Shown here piece by piece: positions 1-10,901 of a stretch of 64,000 nt of DNA; position 1 is the first letter of the stretch; each line of letters begins with the position of its first letter. The DNA is from Monoplex corrugatus. Taxonomy: Eukaryota; Mollusca; Gastropoda; Littorinimorpha; Ranellidae. The notes under the pieces were generated by a model. It worked only from the letters and a program-made list of their open reading frames with translations, did not search any database and was not told the origin of the DNA. The DNA is taken from positions 169,022,736-169,086,735 of the forward strand of contig CM060305.1 of the NCBI GenBank assembly GCA_030674185.1, given 5' to 3'. A program made the position numbers and the translations under genes.

Positions 1-345
1 GCGTGCTATGGGCTCTTTGGAAAGACTGGGACCACTCAGTCGAGTCTCATCCATTTCACGGATGCGTCATTGAGGGTGTTGCTCAAATCTTCTGACCAGC
101 ACCGCAGGTGTCTGTATCTCTCAGGCCTGGTTGACGCCAGGATATATTATGATAGTAATCGTAGAGTACAGCCCTGTCACGCAGTCTCAATGGTAAATGG
201 AACTCCACAGCATCATGATTATCATCCTCATCGACATCATCATCATCGCATTGTAAAAACTGTGCCAGCTTCTGCGGCCATTGAGGTGGCGTAGAAAATG
301 GGACAAGAAAAAAAAAGAAAAGAAAAGGTGAGCTCAAAGGTAACC
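1..345 (+). repeat. Interspersed element, copy A (cut by window edge)
   Basis: This stretch aligns, in opposite orientation, with the segment at about 350-720. Shared landmarks are the block TCATCCATTTCACGGATGC, then GAGGGTGTTGCTCA, then CAGGATATATTATGA, and an A-rich end after 300. The copy ends near 345 and its tRNA-like head, if it had one, lies left of the window. The middle part (about 125-205) is also the parent sequence of the 70 bp tandem array at 5394-6600. No coding function is supported; short open frames here are chance. Confidence 0.75.
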
Positions 346-815
346 TCCCTGGGTGCTTAAAAAAAAGTTTTTTGTTTTTGTTTTTTGTTTGTTCTTTTGC
401 TGTCCCATTTCTTGTGCCACATGAACGGCCATAGAATCTGGCACAGCATTTTTACACAATGCCATGTTGATGATTATGACGGTGAAGTTCCATTCTGGTA
501 TGGGACTGCATGACAAGGCTGTTTTGTACTCTTGCTCTCATGATATATCCTGGCTTCAGTCAGGCTTGAGACATTCAGACACCTGTAGTGTTTGTCAGGA
601 TGTATGAGCAACACCCTCAACGAGGCATCCGTGAAATGGATGAAACTGGACTATGTGGTCCCAGTATTCCCAACAAGACCACAGCATGTCCCACTCTGGA
701 TAGGAGCTGGCAGGGCTGAAAAATACCATGTTGATTTTTACAGGAATAATGGGATTCGAACCCACAACCTTTCAGTCTTAAGTCTGTTGCACTAATCACT
801 GCACCTTGGCAACTG
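346..815 (-). mobile_element. tRNA-headed SINE-like element, copy B
   Basis: Read on the minus strand, this element starts with a tRNA-like head at about 812-741. The head has an A-box-like GCAGTGATTAGTGC and a good B box GGTTCGAATCCC, which together form an internal RNA polymerase III promoter. The body then matches copy A at 1-345 in inverted orientation, and an A-rich tail ends near 360. A tRNA head, unrelated body and A-rich tail is the architecture of tRNA-derived SINEs. The anticodon region (TTAAG core) is leucine-like but imperfect, so this is not a working tRNA gene. Its mobilising LINE is unknown. Confidence 0.7.
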
Positions 816-956
816 GTCAGATCAAGTAATCAAAATAAGTGTTTGTCATTTATGCGGAGGGAATTGAACAGCGTAGTAATGTAAAATGATAATATGATTA
901 TCCTGTTTTTTGTGGTTGTTAACAAATTATGTTGTTGCTTTGTTTTTTGTTTAAAG

Positions 957-1464
957 CAGGGCTGTTAGAGTTCAGCGATTCCGCGGAAATCCGCGAATAC
1001 AGTGATCCCATTTCAGGGAAAGTCAAAGTGCTTCCGCGAAAGAAAAAAAAAAGCAAAAAAAAAAAAAAAAAAAAAAACCCCAAAAAAACCAAGAACCGCG
1101 ATCGACGGCAGAGCAGAGCAGACGAAAGGATGGTCTTAGTTCAAGGGAAACAACTCCTACCGAAGTTGGCCACGAGTTATCCTTAACCAAGTGCTATATA
1201 TGTCATGTGGTTTCAGAAAGTTACTCTAAACACAAATTGATCCATTGATTTGTTAATTTTTTGTGAACTAAAAATTACCCAGTTTGCTGCCAGGATAGGC
1301 CCTCTGATTGGCTTCAAAATGTCATATTTTCAATTTTCGGCGGGGGGCTTCGCCCCCGTGCACCCCCCACCGGGGCGTTGCCCCTGGACCCCACCGGGGC
1401 CTGGGCGGCCCCTGGACCCCGGCCAATTTTCAGGGAAAAACAGATTTTACCACTAACAGCCCTG
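957..1464. mobile_element. Short DNA transposon with CAGGGCT termini, copy 1
   Basis: The ends are 12 bp inverted repeats, CAGGGCTGTTAG at left and its complement at right. The direct repeat TTAAAG directly abuts both sides (951-956 and 1465-1470), consistent with a 6 bp target-site duplication. The interior is GC-rich (TCCGCG near the left end, a CCCCGGCC-rich block at 1338-1425) with a long A run at 1047-1077. No transposase is encoded, so it is non-autonomous. CAG-type termini and short duplications suggest the hAT superfamily, but that assignment is inference. A second relative lies at 19331-19502. Confidence 0.75.
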
Positions 1465-1470
1465 TTAAAG

Positions 1471-2130
1471 TTAATTTTAGACAAGTTTCACAGTAACTTG
1501 TTTATTCTGATAGATATGTATAAAGCTTTTTTTTTTGGTTGTAATTTTATGTCATTTTATGTTCGATATTTCTTTCAAAAAAAAAAAAAATGGGGGGAGG
1601 GGGGTGTTTTATATCTACCAGAGATGTGTGTGTGTGATGAAAATGTGTTCAACTTCAAGATTTTCTTGGGCATTTCTGGATGGAATGATACCAAATTTAG
1701 GTAAGGTGTGTGGATTGTACTGGCGTCACAGGTAAATCAGTTTGAAAGCCAGGGCACCAAGGTCAAAGTCACATTGATGAAAAAAAAAAGGTGCCCAAAA
1801 TCCGCATTTTTTCAGGAAGATGTATGAAGAACTGATTGTCAGGAAGTTACTGTCATATTCACTTTGTTTTCTTTGTTTTGACAGTCTGCCATTGTCCTCG
1901 CTTCCTACATAAAGTTGTATTTTATGTGATGGTTCTTCAAGATCACAATGACCTTGAAAAGTACAAAATCTGGATTTCTGCAATAACTTTTGTATAGAAT
2001 TGGGGATTGTTAGAATGGTTTCACCGTCATGGATATTGGCTGGGGGGTTTTTTTGAGTGCAAGTTATATTGTTTTCATCAGTATCAGAATTGACTGCCAT
2101 TGCTTTCTGTTTTGTTTTGCATATTTCCAG
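1471..2130. other. BTAF1 intron sequence, no gene seen
   Basis: AT-rich intronic sequence ending in the pyrimidine tract and AG acceptor before the first visible BTAF1 exon. I looked for the preceding BTAF1 exon (the Walker A helicase region) here and in 1-956 and did not find it, so it lies upstream of the window. Confidence 0.6.
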
Positions 2131-2208
2131 GTTACAAAAGAAGGTGAAAAAGCACAATCTTATTGTAGCTTCCTATGATGTTGTACGCAACGACATTGAT
2201 TTCTTCAG
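2131..2208 (+). CDS. BTAF1: BTAF1 exon a (before the DEGH box)
   Basis: It encodes [20 protein letters not shown] followed by DFF. The acceptor is TTTCCAG|G and the donor AG|GTCAGT. The exon starts with the last base of a split codon and ends with two bases of the next. In human BTAF1 the equivalent stretch directly precedes the Walker B/DEGH segment. A short 26-codon exon is normal for this intron-rich gene. Confidence 0.92.
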
Positions 2209-5200
2209 GTCAGTGTTTTTTGGTATGTCGGCAGAGTAATCATACATTTGTGTTATTGGCAGAATACTGGTGGTTGTATATTTGTGAATGGCAAACTATT
2301 TACATAGTTCATGAACTGCATCCTAATCAAAATATTGCTAAGATAGATTGTAAAATCTGTGGGGGGATGGAGGGTGAACAGAAATGGAAAGAAATTTAAA
2401 CTCTGTAAGAGAGATTTATCATAATTTGACAGTTCCATACGCATTCCATCCAGTCCGCCACCAGGGATCTGGCAAATGCCTTGAATGATGCAATGGCCAG
2501 ACAGGATCTAGACTTTATTGAAAACATCAAAGTGATACCCTTAACCCTTTGACTTCTGCACCCTGTCCACCAGAATCCTGCATTGTCATCATGCTAGCAA
2601 AGAAAACACTGAACCCTTTGACTTCCTCACCCTGTCCACTGGCTTCCTGCAAAAACTGAACCCTTTGACTTCCTCACCCTCTCCACTGGCTTCCTGCAAA
2701 AACTTAACTGTTCGACTCCCTCGCCATATCCACTAGCATCCTGCACAAAAATAGAATCAGAACACACATTTAGTATAACAAAACGAGACTGGCATAAACA
2801 TTTGGCCAACTGGTTTTTGTCAAGCCTATTCAAAGGACAACAAAGAGTAAATGGGAACCAGAAGAACAAGCAAACCAAAGCAAGCGCGTATTCAACACAA
2901 CAAGACAAGACAAGCGCAAATTTTTGGCCAATCGGCCTTTGTCAAGCGCGAATGCACGGTCACAAACAGACCACAAACACCACCAAACAACGGATAATAA
3001 AAAGAGGGCCAGAAACTTCCCTGCCGCCTCGTCCAGTGGATAAAAAGGGGCCTGTTGTTTGGTGTTGTTTGTGGTCTGTTTGTGACCGTGCATTTGCGCT
3101 TGACAAAGGCCGATTGGCCGAAAATTTGTGCTTGTCTTGTCTTGTGTTGAATATGTGCTTGCTTTGGTTTGCTTGTTCTTCTGGTTCCTGTTTGCTTGGG
3201 CGCAGGCAGTCGCACTTGTTTTGGATCTCAAAGAATAAATGTGCAAAACTTAGAGGAAAAAAGTGTATCTGACTTTCCTGATCTTGCATTGAGTAACTAA
3301 GATTTTTTCCCCATTAAGTTTTATGCATTTCTTCTTTATTGTCTTTTGTATACACTTAACAAAGGCTAGTCGGCCAAAAATGTTCACCTCTCTTGTTTTG
3401 TTGTATTAAAACCAAAAGTGAGTGGGTGTGTCTGCCTGATAATTTGTCGGGCGCAGGAGCTGAGAGGTGATCAGTCATTCTCGAGAATGTGTCAGGCACA
3501 GGGTGGAATGAGTTAAGCACACATTTTGATTCTATTTTTATGTTTTTCTGGTTCCTGTTTGCTTGAACGTTAGCAGTCACTTTGATTTAGATTTGTGCTG
3601 GCTTTTACCTAATTATGACCTGGGAAGGGTCATTTCATCAGACGGCAGATGCACATCGGAAATAGCTGGCAGAATCGGCCAAGCCAAAACAGCATTCAAG
3701 AAGATGACAAGCTTCTTACCAACAAATGCCTATCAATTAACATCAGAAAGAGAGTCCTTGAATGTTATATAGAACCAATACTGTTATACGGATGCGAGGC
3801 GCGGACAGTCAGCAAGCAAAGCCAGAGCAGGATCGAGGCAGCCGAGATGTGGTTTCTCAGAAGAATGTTGAGAGTTCCATGGACAGCAAAGAAAACAAAC
3901 GAGACAGTCTTGATGGAGGCAGACACAAATAGATCACATCATAAGGAAGATTAGAAAAGACAAGCAACATCTAGGCCATTTTATGAGAAGGGGATTTGGA
4001 GCACCTAGTCACAACGGGAAAGCTGGAGGGAAAGAGAGCACTGGGTAGACCCAGGGAGAGAATGCTGGACGGACTTGCAGAGTGGCTGGGGATGAGGAGG
4101 TGGGGGAGATGCTGGGGGCAACGAGAGATAGAGATGGTTGGAAGTCCATGGTCGCCAACGCCATGCGGCAGGACACCTGATGATGATGATGATGATGTCA
4201 AACAAAACAAAAAGATGGGGAAGATGAAGGGAGAAGTTCAGGTAGAGATACATTAAAATTACGTTACAGTAACACTGATTGATTTACTGATTGATTTATT
4301 AATGACTGGTGCTAAATGACTGTGATGTCATTGTCGTAGCTGTTGCTGTTGCTGTCATTCAAGTGCAGTGTGTTTTTTTTTCAGTGCTTTGAATTGGAAC
4401 TATGTGTTCTTGATGAGGGCCATGTCATCCGGAATGGAAAGACCAAGGTTAGAACATTTTGACAGGAGATTTTGTACTTACATTTTCTGTAATGTAAATG
4501 ATATTTATTTTTTGATATAAATGCACATAATTCAGTCACATGTATAATCAGAATGTAAAGAAGTCATGTCTAATGAGATTGTACAGTTGTGGAAACATAT
4601 ATTTAAATTTGTAAATGTGATGACAACACGTAGATACTCTTGCCATAAAATTTTGTCTTTTTTTTTTTTTTTAATTATTGCCTTTTTTCAGTCTGTCTTT
4701 ATTTGATAAAAGCACTTAGCATCATAATTAGACAGCACAGTCAACAGCTACTTGAATTATTTGTTTCTGTATACACCAGAATACAGAATTGTTCTTTGCT
4801 ATTTCAATCAAAAATTTTTACACCCAAAGGCAACAGTTGAGAAAAAAAAAAATCTTTTGCAAGAAAAAAGCATCCCAAAACTTCACTGCAAAATTTTGTG
4901 ATGATTTCTGAGGTTTTGTTTAGTGTGTTTGTGTGTGTGTGTTTGTGTGTGTGTTGTCAGTTTATTTTTACAAAATCCTTTAAGCAAGTGTACATAAAAC
5001 AGTCGGCAAAGGACTAACTTAAATCAGTTGGTCATACAAGAGATTTAAATTTGTGCGTCTGCGTTGTTCAACAGCTGTCCAAGGCAACCAAGCAGTTGAT
5101 CAGTCGCCATCGCCTCATCCTGTCTGGCACACCCATACAGAACAATGTCCTGGATCTGTGGTCACTGTTTGACTTCCTCATGCCCGGCTTTCTAGGCACA

Positions 5201-8200
5201 GAGAGACAGTTCCAGTCCAGGTTTGGTAAACCCATCCTACTATCCAGGGACGCCAAGAGTACCTCCAGGGAACAGGAAGCAGGTCTGTTAACTGTAGTGT
5301 GTCTTTGTCATGTTGTCATGCTCTGCTCTTAGTAAAGGGAATTTTGTGGAAACTTACCTGATTAGTGATTTTGCAAAATAAAAAACTGCTCTCTTGGGCC
5401 TGGTTGGCATAGAAAGTTCTGCAGTATGATAGCAAGCATGCAGTGCAACTCTGTCCCACAGTTTCAGTGTTAAATGGCATAGAATGTTCTGCATTTTGAT
5501 AGCAAGCATGCTATGCAACTCTGTCCCACAGTTTCAGTGGTAAATGGCATAGAATGTTCTGCATTATGATAGTAAGCATGCAATGCAACTCTGTCCTCAC
5601 AGTTTCAGCTGTAAATGGCATAGAATGTTCTGCATTATGATAGTAAGCATGCAGTGCAACTCTGTCCTCACAGGTTTCAGCTGTAAATGGCATAGAAGTT
5701 CTGCATTATGATAGTAAGCATGCAATGCAACTCTGTCTGACAGTTTCAGCTGTAAATGGCATAGAATGTTCTGCATTATGATAGTAAGCATGCATGCAAC
5801 TCTGTCCTCACAGTTTCAGCTGTAAATGGCATAGAATGTTCTGCATTATGATAGTAAGCATGCAGTGCAACTCTGTCCTCACGGTTTCAGCTGTAAATGG
5901 CATAGAATGTTCTGCATTATGATAGTAAGCATGCAAATGCAACTCTGTCCCACAGTTTCAGCTGTAAATGGCATAGAATGTTCTGCATTATGATAGTAAG
6001 CATGCAGTGCAACTCTGTCTCACGGTTTCAGCTGTAAATGGCATAGAATGTTCTGCATTATGATAGAAGCATGCAATGCAACTCTGTCTGACAGTTTCAG
6101 CTGTAAATGGCATAGAAAGTTCTGCATTATGATAGCAAGCATGCAGTGCAACTCTGTCCCGACAGTTTCAGCTGTAAATGGCATAGAAAGTTCTGCATTA
6201 TGATAGCAAGCATGCAGTGCAACTCTGTCTGACAGTTTCAGCTGTTAAATGGCATAGAAAGTTCTGCATTATGATAGCAAGCATGCAGTGCAACTCTGTC
6301 TACAGTTTCAGCTGTAAATGGCATAGAAAGTTCTGCATTATGATAGCAAGCATGCAGTGCAACTCTGTCTGACAGTTTCAGCTGTAAATGGCATAGAAAG
6401 TTCTGCATTATGATAGCAAGCATGCAGTGCAACTCTGTCTGACAGTTTCAGCTGTAAATGGCATAGAAAGTTCTGCATTATGATAGCAAGCATGCAGTGC
6501 AACTCTGTCTGACAGTTTCAGCTGTAAATGGCATAGAAGTTCTGCATTATGATAGCAAGCATGCAGTGCAACTCTGTCTGACAGTTTCAGCTGTAAATGG
6601 AGGTCCATGGCATCGTGATCCCCTGTGGGGATCCCAGAGGCTCTTTCAATATAAATGGTATCCCCACCTTCTGGAAATTCTGTTCTAGAAATTGCCTGTT
6701 TTCTGTCAAACTCTCTTTGTTTCTGCCTTTGCTTTCAGTCATTTCTTCCTATCATTTTCTGCCTTGCTAGTCCATTCACCTGTATGTGTTCGATAATCTT
6801 GCGTACTTTCTCATAGGATTGATGATTGGTTACATGTATGAAGTGCATTTTTGGCTCTGGGGAAATGAGATATGCAGAAGCAATTTGTAATTTAGGCCCA
6901 GTTTTATATATGCTTTAGTGTCTTCATTAATGTTTATATAAATGTTTTTTTAATCCTGTCGTTGTAATCATAAAATGAAAAACATTAAAACAAGTTTTAA
7001 ACAAAAAAAACACACACAAAATGCTGCTATCCACCAAAGGGAGTCAAAGAATTAGTAAGTCGGATCAGAACATTGATGAACTAGACCACAGTGACCTAGC
7101 AACAATGTAGTCTCCTCTGGTGGGTGGCCGCACAGCAGTGTTTTTTTGTGTTTTTTGTTTGTTTAAGACTTGTTTTAATGTTTTTCGTGTTACATTACAA
7201 TGACATATGAATACAACAACGCAGCAACAAAAGTGGACATATGATGAACATGTAGCAGCTTGACACTGTTGGCTCTTATGGGCTTCCTGGCTCTGGGACA
7301 TCAGCTGAATGAACATGGGCTTGATGGCGAGTTGAAAATTGTAATGAGCAGCTTATGATCAGTGCCACTGACACAGCGCAGAAGATGAGGCAACCAAAAC
7401 AAAAACAAACAACAAGAAAAAAAGGGTGGGTGGGGGGGAGGGGGGGGGGGGAGAAAAGATAATAAAGTGAAAGATTGATTTGATAAAATGATAAGGTAAA
7501 AGGCTGATAATTACTGTGAATGAAGTAAATATTTAAGTGTACCATTTTTTTAAATATCAATTTATAAGACACGGCATGTTTAGTATAAGAGTGCATTATC
7601 TTTATGGCACATAGCTATGAATTTAACGCCAAGTTGTATTTTCTGATAACCATTACAAGATTGACAAATTTGAGAACATCTTGAAAAAGAAAGGCAAACA
7701 ATTGAGATACTGCATAAAAAAATGCATTGCTCTGCATACAACTTTGAAGAATTAATTTAATGTGTAAAATCTTGCTAGGCGCCCTGGCAATGGAAAAGTT
7801 GCACAGACAAGTCCTGCCCTTCATCTTGAGACGCATGAAAGAGGATGTGTTGAATGATCTACCCCCCAAGATCATGCAGGATTACTACTGTGACCTGAGC
7901 CCCTTGCAGGTGAGTACACTGTGCACTGTCGAGATGAACACATTTTGTGACCAGTTGGGTCTGCCTAGACACCTATGCCTGGTGGGTAAAGAATGGAAAT
8001 ACTTCAGATCTCTGGGGTCAATATGTGTGCAGACCTGCCAGTGCCTAAACCACCTTTTTGTCTGTGTGCACACAAATTACCAGGTCTGCACCTTGAAAAT
8101 CATACAGGTTGTGTCAAAGGCTGGCGTACGGAAGCATGAAAACTGTCAGCATGCATGCCAATCAAAGACAGAGTGTGCACACTGTGCAGCAACACACTGC

Positions 8201-10687
8201 CTGCACAGTGTCTGCAAAAACACCGTATATACACGCATTCAAAAAAAAAAAAAAAAAAAGAATGGAATGCTAGGGCATAAAAAGAAGGGGATCCGTCCCA
8301 GATTCATTTGTCGTACTGATCTATCTCACTATATTCATGCTTCCATTTAGATTCTCAGCAGAGTTCATCTCATTAATGTGGAGTAAATCCTGTCTTTTGT
8401 AGACCCTTTCATGTGCAGCCATCTGTCATGTCCATATACTTGGCAAAGTAAACATTCAGTTGCAATAGTGCTTTCACTTTGAAAAAAGCAGTCGGTCATT
8501 ATTTTATGCCAGTCAGTCATTATTTTGTGCCAGTCAGTCATTATTTTATGCCAGTCATTATTTTGTGTCAGTCAGTCATCATTTTGTGCCAGTCAGTCAT
8601 TATTTTGTGCCAGTCAGTCATTATTTTGTGCCTGTCAGTCATTATTTTGAGCCTGTCGGTCATTATTTTGAGCCAGTCATTCATTATTTTGAGCTGCGGT
8701 CATTATTTTGAGCAGTCAGTCATTATTTTGGCCAGTCATCATTATTTTGTGCCAGTCAGTCATTATTTTGTGCCTGTCGGTCATTATTTTGTGCCTGTCG
8801 GTCATTATTTTGTGCCTAGTCAGTCATTATTTTGTGCCTGTCAGTCATTATTTTGTGCCAGTCAGTCATTATTTTGTGCCTGTCAGGTCATTATTTTGTG
8901 CCAGTCAGTCATTATTTTGTGCCTGTCAGTCATTATTTTGTGCCTGTCAGTCATTATTTTGTGCCTGTCAGTCATTATTTTGTGCCTGTCAGTCATTATT
9001 TTGAGCCTGTCAAGAAGAGATATTTAGAATTAAAAGCCATTTATCATCATCTTTGTAAATCATGATTGGCGGGGACACAGATGTTGACTGTTTTGGATAA
9101 TGATGTATATTGATGTGTCATGTTTTGTAATTATTAACATTGCATCTATCTTTCTTGCTTTTTGTTTGTTCTGTTTTATCTGTTTATTGTTCCTTAAAAT
9201 GTAAGAAAATTTATTTTAAAAAAGTCTTTTTTGTCAGTTTATTCTTGAACACAACTGACAAGTGCACTGTGGCATCTCAAGGGGAAAATGTGACAATGCA
9301 GTGAAAGACAGCAAAGTTGAGAACATGGGACAAATATTGACGTGTGCCCTGAACACATAGAGGAGGAATTTTCACAGTAATCAGTGCTGTATACACAGTT
9401 GACTTGGACCAGTTACTTCTGTCCCCAACAGAGTGATTGTTGAATCAGACTGACCAGCCAGTCCAAGTGTCAAACTGCATTTTTTCTGCAGAATTTGAAT
9501 GACTGGAAGGACTCTAGGTCACATGTGCATGAACCTAGTCAGTCATTATTTTGTGCCAGTCAGTCAGTCTCCTCTGCATAAAATCCTGACCTCACTCAAT
9601 CCCCTCTGCAGCCTGTCTCCACTCGGAGGGGAATCACATTGCAATATATAATTGCATATAATAGTTCTCTATAATTTTCCATTGCTTTTATTCTTTCTCC
9701 CCATTTATACCCTGTGGTGTGTGTGGCGGCTGCGTGTGTGTGCGTGTGGTGCGTGTGTGTGTGTCGTGCGTGTGTGTGCGTGCGTGCGTATGTGTGTGTC
9801 TGTTTCAGCGCTTAGATTTGATTTTATCAAGATTTTGCGCTATATAAATATTGTAATTATTATTATATTATTACCTCAATTTTGAAAGATATGGCAGGGC
9901 AAAGCAGGGATGTCATGGGTTAGAATGGGCCACAGGGACATCACCAGATGGATCCAGGTTAACCCTTTGCCTGTCACACCCTGCCCACCAGCATCCTGCA
10001 TTGTCAACCATGCTAGCAAAGCAAAAACTGAACCCTTTGATTCCCACACCTTGTCCACCTTCTTCCTGCAGGAAAGCTGGTGGATGTAGAATGCGGGAGT
10101 CAAAGGGTTCAGTTTTGCATTTGGGGAATAGGGTTATGGGAGTCAAAGGATCAACTGTTTTAATTTGGTAATCTGCTCATGGTACAGTTTATTATAGAAA
10201 TTACAGTAGCCGTTATGTTGCTTCTATTGTGAAATTGTCTTTCCTTAGATTGAGCTGTATGAAGACTTCGCTCGTTCAAGAGCCAAGAGGGGAGTGGATG
10301 ATGTGGTGTCCTCTATCAGTGAGGACCAGAAAGAGAGCAAGAAAGCCCACACACAGGGAGCCACTCACATATTCCAGGTTAGTGCTCCTCTGCTTTCACA
10401 CTTTTCACTCTTGTAGGTTTTGCTCATGTTATATGTGCAGAGTAGAAGGGACTAGCTGTTAGACAGGCTGAGTGGGACTTAGACAAAATGCTGCTGTCTT
10501 TGAGTGATGAAGTGTGTCAGAGTAGTCTTAGTGAACACTTGTGCAACCATGATAAGCGTAATTTCTGTTGACTGCTAAGGAAAGGTATGATGGTGGTGCT
10601 GTAAAGGTATGAATGCACTCATACACACACACACAGCACGAGCACACACACACACACACTCACTGCACATGCACTACACATGCACAC

Positions 10688-10726
<39 letters not shown>

Positions 10727-10783
10727 CACTAACACTAACACAACACAACACACATACACACACATACACGCACACCACACACA

Positions 10784-10815
<32 letters not shown>

Positions 10816-10817
10816 TA

Positions 10818-10901
<84 letters not shown>

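Noticed and set aside
741..812. Possible functional tRNA gene (leucine-like) on the minus strand
   Set aside because: The B box is good but the acceptor stem does not pair cleanly and the anticodon arm is imperfect. It continues into a dispersed repeat body with an A-rich tail, so it is a SINE head.
3649..3954. Intact reverse transcriptase gene
   Set aside because: It is only the C-terminal piece, with frameshifts and no endonuclease or catalytic motifs; a truncated pseudogene.
8479..9027. 182-codon plus-strand frame (SLFCACQ / VIILCQS repeats)
   Set aside because: 21 bp minisatellite without stops; three overlapping plus frames are open at once.
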